Assembly (NCBI GenBank): GCA_905221125.1
Contig: CAJNBY010000018.1
Span: 1-32,214, forward strand
Direction of reading: 5' to 3'
Length of the DNA stretch: 32,214 bases
Source of the DNA: a bacterium
Lineage (GTDB): Bacteria > Bacillota > Bacilli > Lactobacillales > Streptococcaceae
Translations under genes and position numbers: made by a program
Shown here: positions 9,297 to 19,382 of the stretch, piece by piece
Position numbering within the stretch: the stretch's first letter is position 1
Layout: the number at the start of each line of letters is the position of its first letter
Notes under the pieces: model-generated
The model's input: the letters and a program-made list of their open reading frames with translations, nothing else
Told to the model about the DNA's origin: nothing
Databases searched by the model: none

Positions 9297-11276
9297 TTAT
9301 TTGATATGTTTGGCAAGTTCTTCTTGCGCTTTTTTATTGGATTCTGCTTTTTCTTTCATCCATTTTTCTTGAGCTTTTTGGTATTCATCTGCAGTAACTG
9401 CCTTGTCTTGAATTTCCAAGTATTTGTATAGAAGCGGATCACTTGTCCCCTTGATACCAGAGAAGGCAAACGGCATCGTAAATGGTACCATCTTAGACAA
9501 GATTGGGCGACCAGTAAGTGTTGTTGTTGGGATAATCAAGGCACTATCTGTCAACCAAGCTTGTGCAGTTGCGTATTTATCATAACGTTTTGCTACGTCT
9601 GTTGTCTCATTTCCAGCTTCAGTTACTAATTTCTCATAGTCGTTTAGACCTACAGTTTTAGCTGCAGCGTTATCTGTGCCAGAATCAAAGCCAAGGTATG
9701 TTTTAGTGTTTTCACCAACTGATGGTTTGATAATATCGAGGTAAGTTGATGGATCCGCAAAGTCAGGACCCCAACCAACATTATCTGAAATATCCCAATC
9801 TTCCCCAGCTGCTGTTTCAGCAAAGTAGGTAATATTCAAGACTTCATCTTTTTGTAGTTGTTGAATATCAATTACGACATTATCTGTCCCCAAGGTTTCT
9901 TCAACCGATTGTTTAAAAGATTGGACACGTTGAACTTTTGTAGTTGCTGTCTGGTCAACTGGCATATCCAAATGAATTGGGAAGGTCACGCCTTCTGCCT
10001 GTAAAGCTGACTTAGCCTTCGCAAATTCAGCCTTAGCCTTGTCTGGATTGTAGAGACCATCTTGAGCATCTGCGAAGTTGACATCCTTCCATTCATCTCC
10101 ATAAGTTACCAATTTTTCTTTGACCATATCGCCAAAGTTTTTACCATCTGCTTGAACAAATGTTGGTGGTACAAAGAGATTACGCAAAATTTTGCTTGCA
10201 CCACTAGCACCGTTCACTTGTGAAGCATAGGCTGTACGATCAAAACCAAAGGCAATAGCTTGGCGAAAATCCTTGTTTAAGAGAGCCTTTTTAGTAGATG
10301 TCTTTTGTTCGTCGCTGGTCTTAGATGTGTGTTTATAAGATTGACGGTCAATATTTGTCCCTACTAGATAAGTCGTAGAGTCTTGTTGAGTATAGATGAT
10401 ATTGTCTTTCATACTCTTCTCAAGCTCTGCGAAACTTGCACTTGTTGGATAGAGACGAGCTGCTGTAAGACTACCATCTTTAAAATTCTCTGCTGGTTTG
10501 CTGGTATCTTGACCATCCCAGAATGACAATTTGACCTTATCAATATGTACATTGTCTTTATCCCAGTAGTTCGGATTTTTCACAAATTCAACAGAGGATT
10601 TTGTCACAAGAGATTTCAACAAATAAGGACCATTATACAAGAGACTACTTGGATCCGTAGCTTTGGCAAAATCATCCCCTTTTGAGTTCAAAAACTCTTC
10701 ATTAACTGGCGCAAGCACACCCATGGTTGTTTTAGAATTCCAAAAACTTTCAGGTTTGTTCAAGGTGTATTGGACTGTTTGGTCATCCAGCGCTTTAATT
10801 CCGACTTGGGCAAAGTCTGTGATTTCACCTTTTGCATAGGCATCCAGACCTTTGATTGAATCTTGTACCAAGTAAAGTGCTTGTGATTTCTTATCTGTTG
10901 CATATTTAAGACCTGTTACAAAGTCCTGTGCCTTAACAGGAGCATACTCTTCTCCCTCAGATGTATACCACTTGGCATCCTGACGAATCTTATAAGTGTA
11001 AGTCAAGCCATCCTTAGAAACCGACCAGTCTTCTGCCAATGAAGGAATAAGGTTCCCATATTTATCATTTTCAAGCAATCCATCAATCACGTTACTAGTA
11101 ATGTTTGAAGTAGCTGCCTTACTGGTTGTCAAATAGTTGAGATTATCTGGATCTGTCTCGTAGGTAAAGGCAAAGGTCTTTTCACCTTTAGCGCCTGAGC
11201 TCCCTGAACAAGCAGCTAAAACACCCGCCGCTAATAAAGTCACTCCCGCAAGAGCCAATACTTTTCTTGTTTTCAT
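9297..11276 (-). CDS. aliA: Oligopeptide-binding lipoprotein AliA
   Basis: AliA is a substrate-binding lipoprotein that delivers peptides to the AmiCDEF permease. The 659-residue product has a type II signal peptide with lipobox LAAC (Cys23) and the SBP_bac_5 fold (GLLENDKYGNLIPSLAEDWSVS, then DFRQAIAFGFDRTAY) and a charged C-terminal helix. It closely matches remembered pneumococcal AliA in sequence and length. The ATG at 11276 is the start. It follows AAGGAG, and the two in-frame candidates upstream (11303 and 11330) lie inside the -10 and -35 elements of the promoter. It sits at the end of the cps position, as in pneumococcus. A CodY-like box touches its promoter. Confidence 0.94.
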   Translation of the reverse strand: MKTRKVLALAGVTLLAAGVLAACSGSSGAKGEKTFAFTYETDPDNLNYLTTSKAATSNITSNVIDGLLENDKYGNLIPSLAEDWSVSKDGLTYTYKIRQDAKWYTSEGEEYAPVKAQDFVTGLKYATDKKSQALYLVQDSIKGLDAYAKGEITDFAQVGIKALDDQTVQYTLNKPESFWNSKTTMGVLAPVNEEFLNSKGDDFAKATDPSSLLYNGPYLLKSLVTKSSVEFVKNPNYWDKDNVHIDKVKLSFWDGQDTSKPAENFKDGSLTAARLYPTSASFAELEKSMKDNIIYTQQDSTTYLVGTNIDRQSYKHTSKTSDEQKTSTKKALLNKDFRQAIAFGFDRTAYASQVNGASGASKILRNLFVPPTFVQADGKNFGDMVKEKLVTYGDEWKDVNFADAQDGLYNPDKAKAEFAKAKSALQAEGVTFPIHLDMPVDQTATTKVQRVQSFKQSVEETLGTDNVVIDIQQLQKDEVLNITYFAETAAGEDWDISDNVGWGPDFADPSTYLDIIKPSVGENTKTYLGFDSGTDNAAAKTVGLNDYEKLVTEAGNETTDVAKRYDKYATAQAWLTDSALIIPTTTLTGRPILSKMVPFTMPFAFSGIKGTSDPLLYKYLEIQDKAVTADEYQKAQEKWMKEKAESNKKAQEELAKHIK

Positions 11277-11301
11277 AGTCTTCTCCTTCGTTTTTTTATT
11301 C

Positions 11302-11330
11302 ATTATAGACTCTTTTTCAAGTCCTGTCAA
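11302..11330 (-). promoter_or_regulatory. Consensus promoter of aliA
   Basis: On the minus strand TTGACA (11325-11330) and TATAAT (11302-11307) are separated by exactly 17 bases, a perfect vegetative promoter. The start codon at 11276 follows after a short leader. This promoter rules out the longer aliA reading frames. Confidence 0.92.
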
Positions 11331-11333
11331 TAC

Positions 11334-11356
11334 AATTTTCAGAATTTTTGAAAATT
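11334..11356 (-). promoter_or_regulatory. Candidate CodY operator at aliA
   Basis: The inverted repeat AATTTTCA-N7-TGAAAATT ends three bases upstream of the -35 hexamer. Read from either strand, a 15-base window matches the CodY consensus AATTTTCWGAAAATT at 13 of 15 positions. CodY represses peptide and amino-acid uptake in lactic streptococci when branched-chain amino acids and GTP are plentiful. The location suits repression of a peptide-binding protein. Confidence 0.55.
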
Positions 11357-11792
11357 ATTTTTTAAACAACAAGGTTGTAAAAATATGAATAATAGTAACT
11401 ATTTCTTAACTAATTTACATAACAAAGGGCTTGTTGACAATATCTCTAAATATCAAGTAGTGGCCTGTTTTATACTTATTTAAAATCAAAAGAGTATAAA
11501 TTTTCCTTTTTTGAGAATATAGTTTTTACCAAAAACCTTAACATTGATTCCCTAGAATACAGAAATACTTATAAAAACTGTTGAATTTCAAAGTACATAC
11601 TTGGGTTATGATATTTTTTGAGCAAACTACCAAGAAAAAGATGCTCTTTAATTCTACATAAGTATAAATTGGCCATCTGCACAAAACAAAAAGCCAACAT
11701 CGATTCTCTTCTGACCGACAGAAAACAATCTTGTTCGCTTTACTTCTAAAAATCTCAAATAGCAAAAATTCTAAAATGACAGAATCCTTGCG
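11357..11792 (-). other. AT-rich intergenic stretch between glf and aliA
   Basis: About 440 bases lie between the glf stop codon and the aliA control region. A 75-codon open frame here (11538-11765) has no ribosome site and a Cys/Trp/Phe-rich composition unlike a real protein, so I do not call it. A weak hairpin near 11768-11786 (AATTCT...AGAATC, then TTTTTGC on the minus strand) may end the glf transcript. Near 11737-11757 the minus strand resembles a segment of the small ORF upstream of clpL. The stretch looks like decayed sequence, a common state for cps-locus edges. Confidence 0.5.
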
Positions 11793-12893
11793 TTAACGTC
11801 CCAACTCTTCCTCGACTACATTCAAGGCCCGTTCAATAACCACATGCATATCATAGTATTTATAATCAGCCAAACGTCCACAGAAAATCACCTTATCATT
11901 CTGGGCTGCTTCTTCTTGATATTTAGCAAACAGGACATTGTTTCTCTCATCATTGATTGGATAATAAGGCTCATCTCCAGGTTTCCAATTAGCTGGGTAT
12001 TCACGAGTAATAACCGTTTTATCTTGAGTACCGTACTCAAAATGTTTATGCTCAATAATACGAGTATAAGGAATTTCACGTTCTGTATAGTTAACAACTG
12101 CATTTCCTTGATAGTTTTCCTCATCTAGAACCTCATTCTCAAAACGAAGACTACGGTATTCTAACTCACCATGTTTATAATCGAAATATTGGTCAATCAT
12201 CCCTGTAAAGACAACCTTTTCAGCTGAAGCTTCTAGTTCTTGTCGATTGGCAAAAAAGTCAAGGCCAAGTTCTACTTCTACATCCTTGAGCATATTTTCG
12301 ATGATAACGTTATACCCCCCAATTGGAATACCTTGGTAACGGTCATTAAAATAATTATTATCAAAGGTTAAACGAACTGGTAGACGTTTAATGATAAAGG
12401 GTGGAAGGTCAGTAGCAGAACGTCCCCATTGCTTTTCAGTATATCCTTTAATCAATTTTTCATAAATATCTGGACCAATCAACTTAATAGCCTGTTCTTC
12501 CAAGTTTTTAGGTTCAACATCCTTCATATGAGCCGTTTGCTCAGCAATCTTATCTTTGACCTCTTGAGGAGTTTTTGTCCCCCACATAGCATAGAAAGTA
12601 TTCATATTGAAAGGTAGATTATAAAGACTGCCCTTGTAATTAGCTAGAGGCGAGTTGATGTAGTTGTTAAATTCAGCAAATTGATTCACATAATCCCAAA
12701 CTTTCTTGTTAGAAGTATGAAAGATATGGGCGCCATATTTATGAACATTAACACCTTCTACATTCTCACAGTAGATATTTCCACCAATGTGATCACGTTT
12801 ATCAATAACTTTTACTTTTTTTCCACGCTTAGTCGCTTCATAAGCAAAAATTGCTCCCGACAAACCAGCACCAACGATTAGATAGTCGTACAT
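11793..12893 (-). CDS. glf: UDP-galactopyranose mutase
   Basis: Glf is an FAD enzyme that interconverts UDP-galactopyranose and UDP-galactofuranose, the donor for furanose residues in capsules and other glycans. The 366-residue product has an N-terminal dinucleotide fold (LIVGAGLSGAIFAYEA, about 5-20), the conserved IGGNIY and HKYGAHIFHT segments of the flavin/substrate site (about 37-60), and WGRSATDLP and RLPVRLTFDNNYFNDRYQGIP (about 156-190). It ends in the late conserved region FCGRLADYKYYDMHVVIERAL. Its length is typical. The ATG follows AAGGAAGAG. In many pneumococcal cps loci glf is the last capsule gene before aliA. Here it stands alone with no glycosyltransferase, polymerase or flippase beside it, so its acceptor pathway must lie elsewhere, or the gene is a leftover that has stayed intact. 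Confidence 0.96.
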   Translation of the reverse strand: MYDYLIVGAGLSGAIFAYEATKRGKKVKVIDKRDHIGGNIYCENVEGVNVHKYGAHIFHTSNKKVWDYVNQFAEFNNYINSPLANYKGSLYNLPFNMNTFYAMWGTKTPQEVKDKIAEQTAHMKDVEPKNLEEQAIKLIGPDIYEKLIKGYTEKQWGRSATDLPPFIIKRLPVRLTFDNNYFNDRYQGIPIGGYNVIIENMLKDVEVELGLDFFANRQELEASAEKVVFTGMIDQYFDYKHGELEYRSLRFENEVLDEENYQGNAVVNYTEREIPYTRIIEHKHFEYGTQDKTVITREYPANWKPGDEPYYPINDERNNVLFAKYQEEAAQNDKVIFCGRLADYKYYDMHVVIERALNVVEEELGR

Positions 12894-12929
12894 AGTCTCT
12901 TCCTTATCATTTATCTTTACATCTCCTTA

Positions 12930-12938
12930 ACTATAGCA
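12930..12938 (-). promoter_or_regulatory. Candidate extended -10 promoter of glf
   Basis: On the minus strand TGCTATAGT lies about 37 bases upstream of the glf ATG. The -35 position falls in the outer end of RUP copy 2 and is a poor match. The RUP insertion may therefore have shaped this promoter. Confidence 0.4.
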
Positions 12939-12952
12939 AAAGAGAGAATCTT

Positions 12953-13103
12953 ATACTCTTCGAAAATCTCTTCAAACCACGTCAGCATCCATCTGCAACC
13001 TCAAAACAGTATTTTGAGCTGACTTCGTCAGTTCTATCTACCACCTCATCAAAGCTGTACTTTGAGCTAGCTTCCCAGTTACTCTTTGATTTTCATTGAG
13101 TAT
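12953..13103 (+). repeat. RUP-type repeat, copy 2 (long variant)
   Basis: The element runs from atactcttcgaaaatc to ttttcattgagtat. At 151 bases it is about 35-40 longer than the other three copies. The extra length comes from a second internal module: a second Cys-box-like CAAAGCTGTACTTTGAG palindrome plus a GACTTCGTCAG spacer. It separates glf from the aliB-like gene. Confidence 0.78.
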
Positions 13104-13164
13104 TGGTTTCAATCTATTTTAGCACAAAACAAATCATTTCTCAGTTTTCAATTGCCGAGTGATT

Positions 13165-13199
13165 TAAAAAGACAAGCACCAGAATCGATGTTTGTCTTT
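13165..13199 (-). terminator. Terminator of the aliB-like gene
   Basis: On the minus strand AAAGACAA (13192-13199) pairs with TTGTCTTT (13168-13175), with a partly paired interior, and is followed by TTTAAATC. It lies about 30 bases past the stop codon. Confidence 0.7.
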
Positions 13200-13228
13200 A
13201 TGATTTTCCTTAAAAAAGCTATTTTTCA

Positions 13229-15187
13229 TTATTTAACATGATGTTCTGCTTCTTTTTGAGCTTTTTCGACCGCTTTTTTGCTTTCTTGCTCCCATTTGGT
13301 CTTCGCCTCTTCAAACTGTTTAGTTGTCACAGTATCTTTTTGCAGTTTCATGTACTTGTAGTTATTGCCATCACCCTTGATACCGACCAATGAATAACCT
13401 CTTGTAAATGGCGTTACTTTGGTGACAGATGCTGTTCCACCACTTGACATGGCTGACATAATCAGAGAATTGTCAATCATCCAAGCCTGTGCTTCAGCAT
13501 ATTTTTCATAGCGTTTGGCTATATCTTTATTTTCGCTATCCGCATCTTTGAGCATCTTGGTGTAGGTATCAAGACCCAGACTAGCAATTTTAGCTTTATC
13601 TTCCTGAGCATCTAGACCAAAGATTTTGAGGTAAAATCCATCCTCTGCATTGAAAGGATTGAGATAAGTTGATGGATCTTGGTAGTCACCTACCCAACCA
13701 TCAAAGTTCAAATCGTAGTCTCGATCAGCTGGTGTTGGTGCTAAGAAGGCTACGTTATTAAAATCATCTGTTGAAAGTTGCTGAACATCAATGACAATGT
13801 TATCAGCACCTAAAACTGACTCAAGGGTCTGCTTGACAGAGTTCATGCCTGTCACAGCATTTTTACTTGTCTGATCAACTGCCACATCCAAGTGAATTGG
13901 GAAAGTCACACCTTGACTTGCCAATTCTTTTTTAGCTTCCGCAAATTTTGCTTGGGCCTTTTCTTTGTTAAAATAGGCATCCTGAGCATCTGCCAAGTTA
14001 ATACCCGACCATTCTGTTCCATAGTTGACCAATTTAGAAGCGACTACTTCTCCAAAAGTCTTGTCTCCCACTTGAACAAATGTAGGAGGCACTAAGGTGT
14101 TACGAAGGGTCTTGCTAGCCGCTTCTTCCCCATTTGACTGAGCAGAATAGGCTGTACGATCCAAGGCAAAGTTCACCGCTTGACGGAAGTTCTTGTTAAA
14201 GACAGCTGTCTCAGTTGATTTCTTCTGCTCATCTGTCGTTTTAGACGTATGGTTGTATGCCTTACGGTTGACGTTGAAATTGAAGTACCAAGAAGTCTTG
14301 TCCTGCAAGCTATAGACGATATTATCCTTATATTTTTCCTTGGTCTTAGCAAAGTTAGAACTATTTGGATAAACCCCAGCGATTGAATAGGCTCCACTTT
14401 CAAAGTTACGGATGGTCAATTCTTGGTCTGAGCCATCAAAGTAAGCCAATTTCACATGTTCAATTGATACTTTATCATGATCGTAGTAATGCGGATTTTT
14501 CACATACTCGATCGATGATTTCGATGTAAAATCTTTTAACAAATAAGGTCCACTGTAGAGAATGCTATCTGGAGACAGGGTACCAAAATCTTTCCCTTTT
14601 GAGTTTAAAAACTCTTCATTTACTGGGAAAAGAATACTATTGGTTGTTTTTGAGTTCCAGTAAGGCTCTGGGCGTGCCAAAGTATACTCAACAGTCTGGT
14701 CGTCGATTGCCTTCACCCCAACCTTAGAAAAGTCGGAATCCGCTCCTGTAATATAATCATTCAAGCCCTTGATCGAATTTTGAATCAAGTCAATGGCCTG
14801 TGATTTATTGTCCACTGCATACTTGATACCTGTCACAAAATCTTGTGCCTTGACTGGGGCATACTCTTCACCGTCAGCCGTGAACCATTTGGCATCTTTT
14901 CTCAATTTATAGGTATAAGTCAGACCGTCGCTTGAAACAGACCAGTCTTCCGCCAAAGATGGAACTAGATTTCCATGGTTGTCATTTTCAAGCAAACCAT
15001 CAACTAGGTTGGTAATGATGGCTGTATTATCAGCGTAATAGTCTAATAAATAGTTAAACGTAGTTGGATTTCCACTAAAGGTTGATGAGTAAGTTTTTGT
15101 ATCTGAACCTGATTGTCCACAAGCAACTAAAAGCAAAGCAGCCGCAAAGGTCAGGCCTGCGCTAAGAACACGCTTTTTTATATTCAT
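13229..15187 (-). CDS. AliB-like oligopeptide-binding lipoprotein (AliC/AliD type)
   Basis: The 652-residue product has a type II signal peptide with lipobox LVAC (Cys23) and the SBP_bac_5 peptide-binding fold. It is colinear with the neighbouring AliA throughout (GLLENDNHGNLVPSLAEDWSVS; FRQAVNFALDRTAYSAQ; TFPIHLDVAVDQT) but clearly diverged. It ends in a charged Lys/Glu/His helix. Within the cps position of non-encapsulated pneumococci and of S. mitis, such genes are known as aliB-like ORF1 and ORF2 (aliC and aliD). They bind specific peptides and work through the Ami permease. Only one is present here, and I cannot decide between aliC and aliD without alignment. It has its own consensus promoter and terminator, so it is expressed independently of dexB. 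Confidence 0.88.
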   Translation of the reverse strand: MNIKKRVLSAGLTFAAALLLVACGQSGSDTKTYSSTFSGNPTTFNYLLDYYADNTAIITNLVDGLLENDNHGNLVPSLAEDWSVSSDGLTYTYKLRKDAKWFTADGEEYAPVKAQDFVTGIKYAVDNKSQAIDLIQNSIKGLNDYITGADSDFSKVGVKAIDDQTVEYTLARPEPYWNSKTTNSILFPVNEEFLNSKGKDFGTLSPDSILYSGPYLLKDFTSKSSIEYVKNPHYYDHDKVSIEHVKLAYFDGSDQELTIRNFESGAYSIAGVYPNSSNFAKTKEKYKDNIVYSLQDKTSWYFNFNVNRKAYNHTSKTTDEQKKSTETAVFNKNFRQAVNFALDRTAYSAQSNGEEAASKTLRNTLVPPTFVQVGDKTFGEVVASKLVNYGTEWSGINLADAQDAYFNKEKAQAKFAEAKKELASQGVTFPIHLDVAVDQTSKNAVTGMNSVKQTLESVLGADNIVIDVQQLSTDDFNNVAFLAPTPADRDYDLNFDGWVGDYQDPSTYLNPFNAEDGFYLKIFGLDAQEDKAKIASLGLDTYTKMLKDADSENKDIAKRYEKYAEAQAWMIDNSLIMSAMSSGGTASVTKVTPFTRGYSLVGIKGDGNNYKYMKLQKDTVTTKQFEEAKTKWEQESKKAVEKAQKEAEHHVK

Positions 15188-15226
15188 CTTCTTTCTCCTT
15201 TATGTTAGTTTTTATAACATAAGTTT

Positions 15227-15255
15227 ATTTTACCAAAATAGTGGGAATTTGTAAA
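15227..15255 (-). promoter_or_regulatory. Promoter of the aliB-like gene
   Basis: On the minus strand TTTACA (15250-15255) is followed after 17 bases by TAAAAT (15227-15232), preceded by TGG. This is a -35 plus an extended -10. An AAAGGAG ribosome site precedes the ATG at 15187. Confidence 0.8.
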
Positions 15256-15297
15256 GTTAATTGAATTTCTAGAATGAAAGTTTATAAAATTTAGTCA

Positions 15298-15343
15298 TAA
15301 AAAAACAAAGGATTTCTGTCTTTCATACAGTCCTCCCTTGTTT
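15298..15343 (-). terminator. Terminator of dexB
   Basis: On the minus strand AAACAAGGGA (15334-15343) pairs with TCCTTTGTTT (15303-15312). An inner CTGT/ACAG stem and a run of T follow. It lies about 40 bases past the dexB stop codon and before the promoter of the aliB-like gene. Confidence 0.8.
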
Positions 15344-15382
15344 TTATACGGTTTCATTTTTAAATTTTTCTGTAAAAAATAT

Positions 15383-16999
<1,617 letters not shown>

Positions 17000-17025
17000 T
17001 CATTATTTTAATAATCTACAGTCTA

Positions 17026-17039
17026 TGATAGCGCTTTTG
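17026..17039. promoter_or_regulatory. Second cre-like site upstream of dexB
   Basis: On the minus strand CAAAAGCGCTATCA matches the cre consensus TGNAANCGNTNNCA at all but its first two positions. It lies about 36 bases before the dexB start codon. It is weaker than the site at 17049. Confidence 0.4.
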
Positions 17040-17048
17040 GGAATTTTG

Positions 17049-17062
17049 TGCAAGCGTTTGCC
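17049..17062. promoter_or_regulatory. Catabolite-responsive element (CcpA site)
   Basis: TGCAAGCGTTTGCC matches TGNAANCGNTNNCA at all but the last base, and its complement does so at all but the first. It lies between divergent dexB and the DUF1846 gene. It is placed to let CcpA repress dexB when glucose is present. Confidence 0.65.
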
Positions 17063-17117
17063 TAATCTTTTTACTTCCTTTTTTAACTCCATAGTTTCCT
17101 AACTTCCAATTTTTTAT

Positions 17118-17123
17118 TATAAT
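17118..17123 (+). promoter_or_regulatory. -10 element of the DUF1846 gene
   Basis: A consensus TATAAT lies 19 bases before the start codon at 17143. The -35 position 17 bases upstream is poor (TTTCCT). The leader is short but leaves room for the GAGGT ribosome site. Confidence 0.6.
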
Positions 17124-17142
17124 AGAGGTCAGAGGTAAAAAA

Positions 17143-18627
17143 ATGAAAAAACAAGCTTTTAGTTCTGAACAATATTTGAATCTACAGCGCGACCACATTT
17201 TGGAGCGCATTAATCAATTTGACGGCAAGCTCTACTTGGAGTTTGGTGGTAAAATGTTAGAAGATTTCCACGCTGCTCGAGTTCTTCCTGGTTATGAGCC
17301 TGACAATAAAATCAAGCTCTTACAAGAATTGAAAGAACAGGTTGAGGTTGTGATTGCTATTAATGCTAGCAACATCGAGCATTCTAAAGCACGTGGTGAC
17401 TTGGGCATTTCTTATGACCAAGAAGTTCTTCGCTTGATTGATAAATTCAATGAATTAGGGATTTTTGTTGGTTCCGTTGTCATCACACAGTACGCTGGCC
17501 AACCAGCTGCAGATGCCTTCCGTAACCAACTTGAGAAAAACGGCATTGATTCTTATCTTCATTATCCAATCAAAGGATATCCGACGGATATGGATCACAT
17601 CATTTCTCCAGAAGGTATGGGGAAAAACGACTACATCAAAACCAGTCGCAACTTGATCGTCGTAACAGCTCCTGGACCTGGTTCTGGAAAATTGGCAACT
17701 TGTATGTCAAATATGTACCACGACCAAATCAATGGTATCAAGTCTGGTTACGCTAAATTTGAAACCTTCCCAGTTTGGAATCTTCCCCTTCATCACCCAG
17801 TCAATTTGGCCTACGAGGCTGCAACCGCAGACCTTGATGATGTCAACATGATTGACCCCTTCCATCTCCAAACCTACGGAGAGACCACTGTCAACTACAA
17901 CCGTGATATCGAAATTTTCCCAGTGCTCAAGCGCATGTTGGAGCGTATTCTCGGAGAATCACCATACGCTTCTCCGACAGACATGGGTGTCAACATGGTT
18001 GGTTTCGCTATTACAGATGACGAGGCTGCTGTCGAAGCTTCTAAACAAGAAATCATCCGCCGTTACTATCAAACTGTTCTTGACTTCAAGGCTGAAAAAG
18101 TTGGCGAAGCGGCTGTCAAGAAGATTGAACTTCTCATGAACGACCTCGGCATCACACCTGCAGACCGTAAGGTTGCTGTCGTTGCCCGTCAAAAGGCAGA
18201 AGAAACTGGTGGACCAGCCCTAGCCCTTGAATTGCCAAATGGGGAAATCGTCACAGGTAAGAACTCCGAACTCTTTGGCCCTACAGCTGCTGCTCTTATC
18301 AATGCTATCAAGAAATCAGCTGACATTGCTAAAGAAGTAAAACTCATCGAACCTGAACTTGTCAAGCCAATCCAAGGTCTTAAAATCGATCATCTAGGTA
18401 GCCGCAATCCACGCCTTCATTCAAATGAAATTCTGATTGCTCTTGCCATCACAGCTACAGAAAATCCTGATGCTGCTCGTGCTATGGAAGAGCTTGGCAA
18501 CCTCAAAGGAAGCGAGGCCCACTCAACCATCATCTTGACAGATGAAGACAAGAATGTCCTTCGTAAATTGGGTATCAACGTAACCTTTGACCCATACTAC
18601 CAATACGACCGCTTGTATCGTAAATAA
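17143..18627 (+). CDS. DUF1846 / UPF0371 family protein
   Basis: The 494-residue cytoplasmic protein belongs to the DUF1846 (UPF0371) family, widespread in Firmicutes and Actinobacteria. Structures of the family are known but there is no settled function. Recognisable family segments include [32 protein letters not shown] (about 27-58, with a [16 protein letters not shown] core), [19 protein letters not shown] (about 76-94), [20 protein letters not shown] (about 175-194) and PYYQYDRLY at the C-terminus. The GPGSGK turn is loosely P-loop-like, but I would not assign nucleotide binding from that alone. The ATG follows a GAGGT site. It is divergent from dexB and is followed by its own terminator, then luxS. 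Confidence 0.9.
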   Translation: MKKQAFSSEQYLNLQRDHILERINQFDGKLYLEFGGKMLEDFHAARVLPGYEPDNKIKLLQELKEQVEVVIAINASNIEHSKARGDLGISYDQEVLRLIDKFNELGIFVGSVVITQYAGQPAADAFRNQLEKNGIDSYLHYPIKGYPTDMDHIISPEGMGKNDYIKTSRNLIVVTAPGPGSGKLATCMSNMYHDQINGIKSGYAKFETFPVWNLPLHHPVNLAYEAATADLDDVNMIDPFHLQTYGETTVNYNRDIEIFPVLKRMLERILGESPYASPTDMGVNMVGFAITDDEAAVEASKQEIIRRYYQTVLDFKAEKVGEAAVKKIELLMNDLGITPADRKVAVVARQKAEETGGPALALELPNGEIVTGKNSELFGPTAAALINAIKKSADIAKEVKLIEPELVKPIQGLKIDHLGSRNPRLHSNEILIALAITATENPDAARAMEELGNLKGSEAHSTIILTDEDKNVLRKLGINVTFDPYYQYDRLYRK

Positions 18628-18636
18628 AGATTTGAG

Positions 18637-18660
18637 CCTCTCCACTCTCGGAGAGGTTTT
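18637..18660 (+). terminator. Terminator of the DUF1846 gene
   Basis: CCTCTCC (18637-18643) pairs with GGAGAGG (18650-18656) around a 6-base loop and is followed by TTTTCTTTCT. Confidence 0.85.
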
Positions 18661-18685
18661 CTTTCTGTCTCAATAGCATCCTTTA

Positions 18686-18694
18686 TGTTATAAT
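18686..18694 (+). promoter_or_regulatory. Extended -10 promoter of luxS
   Basis: TGTTATAAT: a consensus TATAAT (18689-18694) with the upstream TG of an extended -10 element. It lies 27 bases before the luxS ATG, with AAAGGA as ribosome site. No strong -35 is seen. Confidence 0.75.
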
Positions 18695-18721
18695 GAAAAG
18701 AGAAAACTGAAAGGATTTACC

Positions 18722-19204
18722 ATGTCAAAAGAAGTTATTGTTGAAAGTTTTGAACTTGACCACACCATTGTTAAAGCACCCTATGTCCGCTTGATTGGGG
18801 AAGAAACAGGACCAAAAGGAGACATCATCTCCAATTATGATATTCGCTTGGTGCAACCAAACGAAGACTCGATCCCTACTGCTGGCCTTCACACCATCGA
18901 GCACCTCTTGGCCAAACTCATCCGCACCCGCATTGACGGCATGATCGACTGTTCACCATTTGGCTGTCGCACAGGCTTCCACATGATTATGTGGGGGCGC
19001 CATACTAGCGCTGAGATTGCGACCGTTATCAAGGATTCGCTCAAGGAAATCGCTGAAACTACTACTTGGGAAGATGTTCCTGGAACAACCATCGAATCTT
19101 GCGGAAACTACAAGGACCACAGCCTCTTCTCTGCTAAAGAATGGGCAAAACTCATTCTAGAACAAGGGATTTCAGATGATGCTTTTGAGCGTCATGTGAT
19201 TTAA
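18722..19204 (+). CDS. luxS: S-ribosylhomocysteine lyase (AI-2 synthase)
   Basis: LuxS splits S-ribosylhomocysteine into homocysteine and DPD, the precursor of autoinducer-2, within the activated methyl cycle. The 160-residue product has the metal-binding HTIEH motif (His57, Glu60, His61), catalytic Cys82 in [10 protein letters not shown], and the third metal ligand Cys127 in [18 protein letters not shown]. The length is typical. It has its own promoter and terminator and faces clpL tail to tail across a RUP element. No quorum receptor gene is nearby, and a metabolic role is equally consistent. Confidence 0.97.
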   Translation: MSKEVIVESFELDHTIVKAPYVRLIGEETGPKGDIISNYDIRLVQPNEDSIPTAGLHTIEHLLAKLIRTRIDGMIDCSPFGCRTGFHMIMWGRHTSAEIATVIKDSLKEIAETTTWEDVPGTTIESCGNYKDHSLFSAKEWAKLILEQGISDDAFERHVI

Positions 19205-19209
19205 ACGTA

Positions 19210-19248
19210 AAAAAGGAACCAGTTTTTTCAGCTGGTTCCTTCTTTTTT
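19210..19248 (+). terminator. Terminator of luxS
   Basis: AAGGAACCAG (19213-19222) pairs with CTGGTTCCTT (19232-19241), followed by CTTTTTT. The A-run on the other side lets it act on either strand. Confidence 0.9.
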
Positions 19249-19267
19249 AATCTCAAAATTTTGTCTT

Positions 19268-19382
19268 ATACTCAATGAAAATCAAAGGACAAACTAGGAA
19301 GTTATCCGCAGGTTGCTCAAAACACTGTTTTGAGGTTGCAGATAGAGTTGACGTGGTTTGAAGAGATTTTCGAAGAGTATTA
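19268..19382 (-). repeat. RUP-type repeat, copy 3, ending in the clpL stop codon
   Basis: The roughly 115-base element runs from atactcaatgaaaatc to attttcgaagagtatta. It is inverted relative to copy 4 on the other side of clpL. Its last three bases (19380-19382) are the complement of the clpL TAA, so the element abuts, and probably supplies, the stop codon. Confidence 0.8.

Noticed and set aside
11277..11330. Longer aliA with 18 extra N-terminal residues
   Set aside because: The extra codons cover the -35 and -10 of a perfect promoter, would hide the signal peptide, and have no ribosome site. The ATG at 11276 has both a ribosome site and a normal lipoprotein start.
11538..11765. 75-codon open frame between glf and aliA
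   Set aside because: It has no ribosome site and an odd Cys/Trp/Phe-rich composition, and it lies in AT-rich decayed sequence.
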